The translations under genes and the position numbers were made by a program. Of a stretch of 9,884 nt of DNA, positions 1 through 6,734 are shown piece by piece. Position 1 is the stretch's first letter. Every line of letters begins with the position of its first letter. The DNA is from Candidatus Latescibacterota bacterium (lineage in GTDB: Bacteria > Latescibacterota > Latescibacteria > Latescibacterales > Latescibacteraceae), in NCBI GenBank assembly GCA_018656855.1, contig JABHYP010000120.1, forward strand, positions 1-9,884, written 5' to 3'. The notes under the pieces were generated by a model, which made no database searches, was not told the origin of the DNA, and saw only the letters and a program-made list of their open reading frames with translations.

Positions 1-1
1 A

Positions 2-556
2 GTCGAGCCGGGTAATCTCGGACGCCAGTATATCAGTACAGTCAGGGGATACCTGTCGAGCATCAGGGAAAACGAGTTGGGCCTGTTCGAACGTGCCGGA
101 AAACTATGCGCAGAAACCATAAGAGCCGGAAACAAGGTAGTGGCAAGTGTGATCGGTCATTTCATGGTCGCACAGTTTCGTATGCCAAGCTACCCAGATA
201 TTTTCACCATAAAGGCCAATGAATATGGGAGAGATTATCTCGAAGGGATTATTGAAAAAGGCGACACCTGGCTCCATGTCGGCTATTCATACACACCCGA
301 GGAGGAACTGAAACTTGCGAAAGAAATCGGAGCTAACACTGTATGCGTGATGACTCCGGGACCGACCGAAGTGGGCGAAGGAGCGCCGGTTGCTCCTGAT
401 ATGAACAATGTCGATATCTACATCGATCCATATTGGAAGCATGGTGATTCGGTAGTCGAAGTTCCCGGTTATGACACAAAGATATTACCACCATCCGGAG
501 TTGTGATGATTACATCTTACTGGATGGTCATCGGCGAGACATTGAATAGTATGTGA
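2..556 (+). CDS. SIS-domain sugar isomerase-like protein (5' end outside window)
   Basis: The reading frame is open from the first bases, so the gene starts upstream and 184 C-terminal residues are visible. A TTG in the frame at position 77 is probably internal. The fragment follows the pattern of sugar isomerase (SIS) domain proteins, which bind phosphosugars: an aligned GHFMVAQFRMP segment, a strand-loop-helix GDTWLHVGYSYTPEEELKLA where the family has its S/G-rich phosphate loop, then GANTVCVM, a VDIYIDPYWKHGDSVVEVPG segment, and a C-terminal helix ending VIGETLNSM. The 'GD-VVEVPG' portion resembles the small cytoplasmic sugar-isomerase-domain family of about 240-250 residues, so some 60 residues are probably missing. 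The sugar is unknown, and isomerase activity cannot be assumed because many SIS proteins only bind. The next gene lies 63 bases downstream on the same strand and may be co-transcribed. Confidence 0.65.
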   Translation, partial: VEPGNLGRQYISTVRGYLSSIRENELGLFERAGKLCAETIRAGNKVVASVIGHFMVAQFRMPSYPDIFTIKANEYGRDYLEGIIEKGDTWLHVGYSYTPEEELKLAKEIGANTVCVMTPGPTEVGEGAPVAPDMNNVDIYIDPYWKHGDSVVEVPGYDTKILPPSGVVMITSYWMVIGETLNSM

Positions 557-619
557 TCAGTTGCATTGTGCGTCTTAATAATATTTTGGACACTTTCAGT
601 AACAAAAGGGAACATCACA

Positions 620-1102
620 ATGGCGAAATATCATTTCAGACTTACAGAAAAAACAACTAACGATCCTGAATTCTTAAACGATATACTTAGCAAAGGGAAA
701 TATATGTCTCTTGCATTGTGCCGCGACAATGAACCTTATATTGTAACGCTCAGTTATGGCTATGATTGTGAAAATAACTCTATCTTTTGTCATTGTGCAA
801 GGAAAGGGCTCAAGTTGGATATAATCCGGTCAAACAATAAAATATGCGGCACTGTATTCTTAGATGAGGGATACATACAGGGTGAATGCGGTCAACCATA
901 CAGGTCTGTTGTATTCCGAGGCATAGCAAGCGAAATCACCAAACTCGATGAAAAGAAACATGCCATGTCGGTTTTGCTTAATCATCTTGAAGATGATTCG
1001 AGTATTATTCGGGACAAAAAGCTCAAAGAAGATAATATATACAACTCATTTGGAATTCTGAGAATAGATATCGCTGATATTTCTGGGAAAAAGGGGCGTT
1101 AA
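620..1102 (+). CDS. Pyridoxamine 5'-phosphate oxidase-like FMN-binding protein
   Basis: A 160-residue protein. I choose ATG 620 because a purine-rich AAAAGGGA lies 8 bases upstream and the family pattern begins at MAKYHFRL; an upstream in-frame alternative start at 566 adds 18 residues of no family character. Residues about 15-100 fit the split-barrel flavin-binding fold of the Nim/Pyridox_ox_2 group: PEFLNDIL, a strand with SLALCRDNEPYIVTLSYGYD (about 30-49), IFCHCARKGLKLDIIRSN (about 55-72, the segment that usually carries FMN phosphate contacts), and VVFRGIASEI. Members bind FMN or related flavins in the cytoplasm and act as small reductases or oxidases; some Nim proteins reduce nitroimidazoles. 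The substrate here is unknown. There is no signal peptide or membrane segment, and the length is normal for the family. Confidence 0.75.
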   Translation: MAKYHFRLTEKTTNDPEFLNDILSKGKYMSLALCRDNEPYIVTLSYGYDCENNSIFCHCARKGLKLDIIRSNNKICGTVFLDEGYIQGECGQPYRSVVFRGIASEITKLDEKKHAMSVLLNHLEDDSSIIRDKKLKEDNIYNSFGILRIDIADISGKKGR

Positions 1103-1402
1103 AAATCTGCTTTATTGGGATGTTGGGACGTGGTTTTTCAAAATCAAATATAAATTTTACATATACAAATGCCCCCCCAACCAAAGGAGTGGGATATAAC
1201 GCTGCCTTACTTTAGTAAGGAAATACAATAAGGAAAGAATTTAATCATATCCATCCTTGAAGCAAGTATGGGGAAATTCAAGATTAAATTCGCTAACATA
1301 GAGATTATTGATATATCTCAGTTAATACGGATATTTGATCTTAATAATTGTTAACAGCACATCACCCGGGCTATAGATAATATTTAATAAGGATCAACAT
1401 GT
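1103..1402. other. Intergenic region with small palindromes
   Basis: This 300-base AT-rich gap precedes the DUF362 gene. I see no gene in it. It holds a 6-base-stem hairpin CCTTAC-TTTA-GTAAGG at 1205-1220, a 5-base inverted repeat GAGAT/ATCTC at 1301-1319, a run of seven C at 1172-1178 and an SD-like AAAGGAG at 1183 without a following start codon. A weak promoter-like pair (TTGTTA at 1348, TATAGA at 1372, 18-base spacer) could serve the downstream gene. No T-run follows the hairpin, so it does not look like an intrinsic terminator. Confidence 0.4.
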
Positions 1403-2857
1403 ATGAACAGAAGAACTTTCTTGAAATCAACGGCACTTGGATCATCGGCAGCTCTCGCGTCTTCAAAGCCAGGCCTGTCACAGATACAGGATGTGTCTCT
1501 TCAGAACACGAAAACTCTTTCAAAAGGCGCCCTTCGAATCGAGGATGGTGTCAAACTTTTCCTGAAAAACAATGAAGGCAACACAACACCGTCATTACGT
1601 GAAGAAATACAGGAAAACCCCGATGCCGTTTTTATTATTATGGCGGGAATCAATGTCTCACGCGATGAAAACGGGGTGTGGAATCATTGCCATGATCAAA
1701 TAGAGCGTTTCGGAAAACGTGTCGGGCAACTAGTATTCCGCAAAGGTTCAAAACGGGGAATTGGCACCTTTATCAAACCTAACTTTGTAAGCGGGTTTCG
1801 GGGCGAAGACGCGTTGTTCCAGTCCCACGGAGGGCGGGTTCACCCGTTTTTTGTCGCAGGGCTTGCCGACGCGCTTCATGAAATCGGAAACAGCAACATC
1901 ATAGCTGGGGCTCGCGGTGGTATGTCCCATGAGCAATTCACAAAAAGTGGCTGCAAAGATCTCTTCAACACCATGAATATGCCTCTTATCGAAGCCAATA
2001 TACAGCCTTTCAGTGGTTACCATCGCCGTGAACTCATCTGGCACAAAAACCACAAAGGTCTTGTCGCCCAACGTTTCTGCACTTATAAGCCGGCATTTTA
2101 TAAAGACACGACCTTCATAAATATTGCCCATGCTCATACACACAAGGTCGGGCACACTACGCTCACCATCAAAAACATCCAGGGGATAATGCCGCGAGGT
2201 TACGGTCATATATGCGATTCCTGGACATCAATGGACCTGTGGCGGAGACAATTCAGAAAGGATTTCAATCCTGATTACCGCGTCGAAATAGAGAAACAGT
2301 ATGTGAGACACGCGAACATGGGGTACAAACACTGGGATGACGGTGGTTTTTACAAAACGTACCGTGCCTCTGGGGGCTATGAAGCGTTTATTGAGACATT
2401 ACGAATGTTTGAGATTAGTCGCGGGGAAAAACGTAACAGAGCGCGAGAGAAACTTTACAGTATCGCGGATTCGAGGATATTCTGGGCGGAACAGTGGGCT
2501 CAGCGTATTATGGACTGTATCGAAGTAATGCCACCACCAGATATCAACATGGTAGAGGGTGTTTTCGGCAGAGGCTATAATACTGGGGTCATGCATACGG
2601 ACTTTCTCACAACTGGCAAATCAATGGTCGCGGTCGACGCAGTCACTTCATGGCTCATGGGGCATGATCCACGCGAACTGCCTTATCTCCGTATCGCCAA
2701 AGAACGTGGAATAGGGGAAAACGATATCGAAAAAATATCCATTTTCCTGCTCGATGAAAACGGACCTTTTAAAATCAAGGATTATCGTGACCTGCCACGT
2801 CATTTCCTTGGTATAAATAACAACAACATAAAGGAACTTGGGCCAAGATTTTTCTGA
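1403..2857 (+). CDS. Tat-exported DUF362 domain protein
   Basis: A 484-residue protein with AAGGA 9 bases before ATG 1403; another ATG at 1399 lies in a different frame. The N-terminus MNRRTFLKSTALG is a twin-arginine signal (R3, R4, then FLK), followed by an Ala/Ser-rich stretch with a likely cleavage site near residues 19-21, so the folded protein is probably exported, perhaps with a cofactor. From about residue 75 it follows the DUF362 pattern: IKPNFV near 124, an AHTHKVGHTTLTIKNIQG segment at about 244-261, and a C-terminal MVAVDAVTSWLMGHDP segment from about 408, followed by PYLRIAKERGIG. Many DUF362 proteins carry ferredoxin-type Cys clusters; here the few cysteines are scattered and no CxxCxxC is seen, so an Fe-S role is unlikely. 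The family's reaction is not established. The gene converges on the transglutaminase-like gene, and no partner gene is adjacent. Confidence 0.85.
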   Translation: MNRRTFLKSTALGSSAALASSKPGLSQIQDVSLQNTKTLSKGALRIEDGVKLFLKNNEGNTTPSLREEIQENPDAVFIIMAGINVSRDENGVWNHCHDQIERFGKRVGQLVFRKGSKRGIGTFIKPNFVSGFRGEDALFQSHGGRVHPFFVAGLADALHEIGNSNIIAGARGGMSHEQFTKSGCKDLFNTMNMPLIEANIQPFSGYHRRELIWHKNHKGLVAQRFCTYKPAFYKDTTFINIAHAHTHKVGHTTLTIKNIQGIMPRGYGHICDSWTSMDLWRRQFRKDFNPDYRVEIEKQYVRHANMGYKHWDDGGFYKTYRASGGYEAFIETLRMFEISRGEKRNRAREKLYSIADSRIFWAEQWAQRIMDCIEVMPPPDINMVEGVFGRGYNTGVMHTDFLTTGKSMVAVDAVTSWLMGHDPRELPYLRIAKERGIGENDIEKISIFLLDENGPFKIKDYRDLPRHFLGINNNNIKELGPRFF

Positions 2858-3054
2858 TTCCTGACTGAGATGTGAAATTAACGCCCCGTAATAGAACAGT
2901 GAGTATTAGTTGTTGTGCCTATTAATGGGAACACATCACTGTTGTTGTTCGATTTCGTTACAATAAACCTCCCAACAACAGCGACCAAAAACTCGGTGCC
3001 ATGACTAACTTAAGAAGTGGTACAAATGATGGGGCAGATCATATTTGTATTCTT
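2858..3054. other. Convergent intergenic region with overlapping inverted repeats
   Basis: The 197 bases between two convergent stop codons contain an exact 8-base inverted repeat AACAGTGA (2895-2902) / TCACTGTT (2936-2943) and an exact 9-base inverted repeat CTGTTGTTG (2939-2947) / CAACAACAG (2973-2981). The right arm of the first overlaps the left arm of the second, so only one hairpin can form at a time. The position suggests a bidirectional transcription stop, but neither side has the T-run of an intrinsic terminator. Confidence 0.4.
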
Positions 3055-5178
3055 TCACCTCACGTTGCTATGATTCAGTACGGCGCGCGACGGTTTTCCA
3101 CCTACACCGAACTTATTCACCGATCTAACAAGGAGAGTGTTTTTTCCCGAACACAGTAACCATGTCCAATATGCACCTGCTCTTTTCCACCCACTATCAT
3201 TGACATTGACTTCATAGTGGCAGAAATTTGGCGTGTACGTCTCAAATTCGAGGAACAACCGGTCGTTACTTTCACCAGATGAGGCATGTATATACACTGT
3301 GTTTAAGTCTGGCCACATATCCCGGGGACGGTCAGTATGCCATGAATACTGTTTTTTACGTGGAGTTTGTTCATCATACCAGTTGATGTAACCGTCCCAT
3401 GGCCAGGAAGAACTTCCATGCGAGAGGGGTCTAGGGTAAGGTTTTTCATACCAGTTGTTTCGAGGAACCATTCGTACGAACGATCCGCTGGCAAAACCGG
3501 CAAGTGTTGTTTCCGAATGATGCACTAGTGATCCCCGGCGAATGTTAGATTCTCCGTCAGTTATTTCAAAGTTTCTCTTCTTAAACCATTTACCATCGCT
3601 GTTTGTCCAATCAATCGGTTTGTCTGGGAAAAAATAATCAAGATATTTTTTATGGATATCTAAGAAACTGAGAGGCTCGTTTCTTGCTTTGTCGACAAGG
3701 TAATGGTTATGGCTTGCATCGATGTAAATCCATTTGGCGAATTCGTCGTTCCATACCTCGCATACCTCGTGGCCATCAACATTCAGCAGCCTTCCCTGCC
3801 ATCCATATGCCATACACAATCCGCCTAGAAAATTGTTATGCTGAATGCACATTCCACCACCACCATTTTTGTTTATTCTTTTGGAGATAGAGAGCGCGTC
3901 CCATTCAGGATACTCCGGTATCGGAGAGTGCCATCTCCAGCGATTGGAAGCATAGTCGAGTAATTTCACCTGAGCTTCGAATTGAGAGCGGCTTCCGAAA
4001 ATAACATCATCGAGATTCTCACGAATCTTCAGTTCTTCAAATTCCGGCCTCTCCCATTTCTCCCATTCCCACTTGATGGAAGAATATTTAATTTCAGGAT
4101 TATAGAGTTCTACCACATTAATATTGTCATGATTGGGTATGGGATATGGTTCATCCAACTCAACGTTTATCAAGGCATTCTTGACAACCGGGCTCACAAG
4201 CGGATTTTCAGATACCAGAACAGCTTTGAACTGGAGAAAACGCCTATTGAACTTGATATCGGCAAAAAATGACACCTTGGAACCACTTCCAACAAACTTA
4301 TAAGGATTCCATTCGTCAGAAAAAGGGCTCGGGTTCGTACCACCGCGTATATAAAAATCAACGGCTGTTCCTGGAAGCACATTGGAAAATAATGAAACTT
4401 CCAGTTTTTGGGTGGTGTGCTGCCTGATGATGAAATCGTCTGGATACTCTTTCCAAAGATCAATAACCGGACTTTCTATCCAGCCGGTTTTGACATAGCG
4501 GTCGAAACTGAGGCGAATTGTATATTCAGCCCGGTCATTGCCGAGAGGCCCAAAAGGGCTTTCTTTCCAATTTTCTCCACCGTCGGTAGATTTGAATGAG
4601 GTCTTACCGACATCCGACGGATCACCGCCACCGGCTACAAATTCATCAGCACGAGAAAGATACAATACCCATCCATCTTCTTCGGTCTTAGCCTCGGGGC
4701 AGAACAGATCGACGACGTTTTCCCCCTTTTTTAGCCATTCAACTGGAAACTCGACCCAGAAATAGTGCATATAATATGTGGGAGTATTCCACTTTTCGAA
4801 CTGCGAAATATGTCCGTTTACGGTGAAACTGAGCGGATACTTCCCCTGGCTTCGATTGTATAAGATGAGATATGCTTTATGAGACCGCGGATCATCAAGA
4901 TAGAAAATCTTACGCGCTCGGTTTTCGCCCCACACACTGTCAAGCCAAACTCCTTTTTCACTGTTGCCTGCGCCAGGTGAATCGTTCTCAATAAGTACCA
5001 TATCAAACAATTGAACGTCTCCGTCTGGATTTTTCATAAGCATGTGAATAAAGCCAGTATCATAGAGATTTTCGGCACTGAATTTCCATGATGTATTTAC
5101 CGGCTCAGCTAATAAAGTAAGGGGAACGATAAATATAACAACAGCAATAAGTGTCATATTCACATATAATTGTCTCAT
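3055..5178 (-). CDS. Exported transglutaminase-like multidomain protein
   Basis: A 707-residue protein. The start is supported by AGGAG (minus strand, 5186-5190) 7 bases before the ATG. Residues 1-24 form a signal peptide (hydrophobic LIAVVIFIVPLTLLA, cleavage likely before EPVN), so it is periplasmic or secreted. Residues about 25-190 look like a beta-sandwich binding region. A single Asp-box STDGGENW sits at 197-204, as in BNR/sialidase-type repeats. A second beta domain (about 220-350) contains RRFLQFKAVL and SPVVKNALINVEL. The transglutaminase-like core follows: Cys444 in GGGGMCIQHNN, His470 in NVDGHEVCEVW and Asp487 in WIYIDAS, a complete Cys-His-Asp triad in the right order. The C-terminus (about 630-705) resembles a fibronectin-III or Y_Y_Y-type beta domain. 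The family includes cysteine proteases, amidases and cross-linkers; the substrate cannot be told. Alternative: a structural protein with an inactive core, less likely given the intact triad. Confidence 0.8.
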   Translation of the reverse strand: MRQLYVNMTLIAVVIFIVPLTLLAEPVNTSWKFSAENLYDTGFIHMLMKNPDGDVQLFDMVLIENDSPGAGNSEKGVWLDSVWGENRARKIFYLDDPRSHKAYLILYNRSQGKYPLSFTVNGHISQFEKWNTPTYYMHYFWVEFPVEWLKKGENVVDLFCPEAKTEEDGWVLYLSRADEFVAGGGDPSDVGKTSFKSTDGGENWKESPFGPLGNDRAEYTIRLSFDRYVKTGWIESPVIDLWKEYPDDFIIRQHTTQKLEVSLFSNVLPGTAVDFYIRGGTNPSPFSDEWNPYKFVGSGSKVSFFADIKFNRRFLQFKAVLVSENPLVSPVVKNALINVELDEPYPIPNHDNINVVELYNPEIKYSSIKWEWEKWERPEFEELKIRENLDDVIFGSRSQFEAQVKLLDYASNRWRWHSPIPEYPEWDALSISKRINKNGGGGMCIQHNNFLGGLCMAYGWQGRLLNVDGHEVCEVWNDEFAKWIYIDASHNHYLVDKARNEPLSFLDIHKKYLDYFFPDKPIDWTNSDGKWFKKRNFEITDGESNIRRGSLVHHSETTLAGFASGSFVRMVPRNNWYEKPYPRPLSHGSSSWPWDGYINWYDEQTPRKKQYSWHTDRPRDMWPDLNTVYIHASSGESNDRLFLEFETYTPNFCHYEVNVNDSGWKRAGAYWTWLLCSGKNTLLVRSVNKFGVGGKPSRAVLNHSNVR

Positions 5179-5185
5179 TGTAAAA

Positions 5186-5190
5186 CTCCT
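5186..5190 (-). promoter_or_regulatory. Shine-Dalgarno of the transglutaminase-like gene
   Basis: Minus-strand AGGAG lies 7 bases before the ATG that ends at 5178 and fixes that start. Confidence 0.7.
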
Positions 5191-5253
5191 AATTATGTGT
5201 TATAGAATTTCCAAAATATTTATTACATTTTATCATTAATACAATCACAATAA

Positions 5254-5259
5254 ATTATA
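5254..5259 (-). promoter_or_regulatory. Possible -10 box for the transglutaminase-like gene
   Basis: Minus-strand TATAAT, about 75 bases before the start codon. The -35 candidates upstream (TTGTTT or TATTGT, spacing 15-17) match poorly, so this rests on one hexamer in AT-rich DNA. Confidence 0.25.
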
Positions 5260-5721
5260 ACTTGTCTTATGGGTAAACAATATCAAAATATCAAGCTCTT
5301 TCTCTTCCCGTTCAATATATATTTTTCAGGTCAAGGTGATTAATTAAATGATAGATCCCGTATCATAGTTTATAAAATAGTAAAAGTTCACTATTAACCT
5401 GTTAATAAAATAAATTACCTTTTCCATGATATTTTGACAAGAATTTTCTCTATACAATATTTCGGTAAATAACCTTTTATGTATCGCGAATTTTACCATC
5501 TTATACATAACATATTTAATGTTAATGGCAACTCCTCAATCCACTCTCACAACGATTCCCCAAACAGTAATTCCACCAAGATATACACCTTCTAACTATC
5601 TAAAACACCAAAAGCTATCACGAGTACCCTAAACAAGTCCCAGAACAACTAATAAACAATCTATTGCCATAGCGTTCAAATGTATATATTTTAAATGCAT
5701 TGAATAATTAGTTTATTTTGT

Positions 5722-5750
5722 TTGACACGTAATATCTTAATAACAATGAT
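5722..5750 (+). promoter_or_regulatory. Possible promoter for the DUF2271 gene
   Basis: A perfect -35 hexamer TTGACA (5722-5727), a 17-base spacer and a weak -10 AATGAT (5745-5750). It would leave a leader of about 120 bases before ATG 5877. The organism's promoter consensus is unknown. Confidence 0.25.
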
Positions 5751-5861
5751 TGAGCATCTCTGTATGTGTAAAATGTTCTGAAGAGGTACAGTTATATTAG
5801 ATATTAATAACTGGAAAATGCCCACTAGCAATATATTCTTACCGCGATATATGAACTCACT

Positions 5862-5870
5862 AAAGGAGGT
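5862..5870 (+). promoter_or_regulatory. Strong Shine-Dalgarno before the DUF2271 gene
   Basis: AAAGGAGGT is a near-perfect anti-16S match; its GGAGG core ends 7 bases before ATG 5877. It shows that this genome uses canonical SD sequences, in contrast to the three repeat-preceded genes downstream. Confidence 0.8.
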
Positions 5871-5876
5871 TTTATT

Positions 5877-6455
5877 ATGAAAAAACGTTTTACGATAATT
5901 ATTGCATCATTACTTGTACTGTTCTCTGAATGTAGTATGCTTGGTTCTAAATCCCAAGTGGCGGCAGGAAAAGTTACGATTAATTACACTTTGTCACGTA
6001 TAAGTGGGATGGGGAGCAATCAATATGCGATTTGGATAGAGGACGAGACTGGCAGTTATGTCAGGACGCTCTTTGTTACGGATTACATGGCACAAAGGCA
6101 AGGGTGGAAGGTCCGGCAGCAGTCCCTTATAAATTGGGTCCGGGAGGCAAATCTGAATGACATGCCACAGCAGGACATCGATGCGATGAGCAGTGCTACA
6201 CCTCAGGCCGGCACACAGACTGTGGGGGGGGACCTTACGGATGCGGCAGGCAAGACGGTGAAAGCCGGTGTTTATATGTATCGGATCGAGGCCTGCCTGT
6301 TAATGGAAAACAATGTGCTGTGGTCCGGTGATATCCATGTAGGCGGCGCACGGCAAACCTCACAACCAAAAGTCAGCTACTACCCCAAAACTGCTAAAAA
6401 TTTAGGAAAAACGCTCATTTCGGATATCTCAATTATCTATGAACCATCCCCATGA
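5877..6455 (+). CDS. DUF2271-type periplasmic protein
   Basis: A 192-residue protein, start fixed by AAAGGAGGT. Residues 1-19 form an export signal (MKKRF followed by a hydrophobic run). Cys19 in LFSEC could be a lipidation site, but Glu at the -1 position is atypical for a lipobox, so the anchoring mode is open. The mature part follows the DUF2271 pattern: NQYAIWIEDETGSYVRTLF (about 48-66), a QGWKVRQQSLINW segment, DAMSSATPQAGTQTV (about 102-116), and a FlgD-like Ig strand set DAAGKTVKAGVYMYRIEA followed by LWSGDIHVGG. The family is periplasmic and often found near FMN-transfer or PepSY proteins, but its function is not established and no such partner is seen here. Where relatives usually have a Trp after the conserved SATP segment, this protein has VGGD, coded across a run of eight G (6224-6231). 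Confidence 0.75.
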   Translation: MKKRFTIIIASLLVLFSECSMLGSKSQVAAGKVTINYTLSRISGMGSNQYAIWIEDETGSYVRTLFVTDYMAQRQGWKVRQQSLINWVREANLNDMPQQDIDAMSSATPQAGTQTVGGDLTDAAGKTVKAGVYMYRIEACLLMENNVLWSGDIHVGGARQTSQPKVSYYPKTAKNLGKTLISDISIIYEPSP

Positions 6456-6631
6456 TTCTCGATGAAGGAATCTATGTTGCTCCCGCTCTTACCAGAGGTG
6501 ATGCTGGCAGTGATATCGGAACAAGAAGTAATTGGGCCATAGTGTGCATCGTTAAACACTTTAGACTGAGTTTATCCATAAAAGTTGATCCAATTATTAT
6601 GTTTAAATTGAGGGGTAAATCCTTACAATGA
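6452..6631 (+). CDS. Short ORF overlapping the DUF2271 stop (doubtful)
   Basis: A 59-codon frame starts at an ATG overlapping the preceding TGA as ATGA, an arrangement typical of translational coupling, and reads MILDEGIYVAPALTRGDAGS and onward to a TGA at 6629-6631. The first half has a plausible coding composition; the rest does not resemble a domain I recognise. There is no SD of its own apart from coupling. It could be a small gene, the worn 5' end of a lost gene, or chance. A weak stem (TAAATCC 6616-6622 with GGTTTA 6636-6641) and a run of six T (6646-6651) follow its stop. Confidence 0.3.
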   Translation: MILDEGIYVAPALTRGDAGSDIGTRSNWAIVCIVKHFRLSLSIKVDPIIMFKLRGKSLQ

Positions 6632-6651
6632 TTCAGGTTTAAAGCTTTTTT
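6616..6651 (+). terminator. Weak terminator-like stem and T-run
   Basis: TAAATCC and GGTTTA can pair with one bulge around a 13-base loop, and six T follow after AAGC. The stem is AT-rich and short. It sits between the DUF2271 gene and the first repeat unit, where a transcription stop would be sensible. Confidence 0.25.
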
Positions 6652-6675
6652 CTGCACATTGAAGGCGAATGGAGC

Positions 6676-6710
6676 TAGTGACACGAGGAAGATGGTGTTG
6701 GTGAGGTAAT
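6676..6710 (+). repeat. WCW repeat, copy 1 (before lipoprotein A)
   Basis: TAGTGACACGAGGAAGATGG followed by TGTTGGTGAGGTAAT. The 28-base core (6683-6710) matches copy 3 at 24 of 28 positions by hand alignment, and copy 2 shares the full TAGTGACACGAGG left end. It ends 24 bases before the ATG of lipoprotein A. Read from GTG 6678 it encodes VTRGRWCW-stop (6678-6704). Confidence 0.7.
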
Positions 6711-6734
6711 ACTACTAACTTACGAGACTTAGTC

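Larger units (their letters stand above)
5179..5876. other. Long divergent AT-rich intergenic region
   Basis: About 700 bases lie between divergent genes, with no convincing gene, tRNA or CRISPR. On the minus strand a perfect -10 TATAAT (plus-strand 5254-5259) could drive the transglutaminase-like gene, though its -35 is poor. On the plus strand TTGACA at 5722-5727 is followed after 17 bases by a weak AATGAT (5745-5750), a possible promoter for the DUF2271 gene. An 8-base inverted repeat TTATGTAT/ATACATAA lies at 5477-5510. From about 5527 to 5660 the plus strand is strikingly poor in G and rich in A and C, unlike its surroundings. A 35-codon ATG frame at 5525-5632 has no ribosome binding site and is not called. 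Confidence 0.45.

Noticed and set aside
566..619. Upstream start for the PNPOx-like protein
   Set aside because: The added 18 residues match nothing in the family, while ATG 620 has a well-placed purine-rich ribosome binding site.
1205..1220. CCTTAC-TTTA-GTAAGG hairpin as a terminator of the PNPOx-like gene
   Set aside because: The stem is short, it lies about 100 bases past the stop and no T-run follows.
1748..2209. 153-codon minus-strand ORF
   Set aside because: It lies wholly inside the DUF362 coding sequence, which has clear family motifs; the antisense product has none.
5525..5632. 35-codon ATG frame in the divergent intergenic region
   Set aside because: No Shine-Dalgarno and a low-complexity Thr/Pro/Gln composition explained by the A/C-rich tract.
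6551..6557. GTTAAAC matching the integron core-site pattern GTTRRRY
   Set aside because: No paired inverse core (RYYYAAC) with an attC-like stem was found near it, and no core sites occur near repeats 2 and 3.
6472..6684. 70-codon minus-strand ORF over the region before lipoprotein A
   Set aside because: No ribosome binding site, no domain-like pattern, and it starts within repeat copy 1, so it is probably chance.
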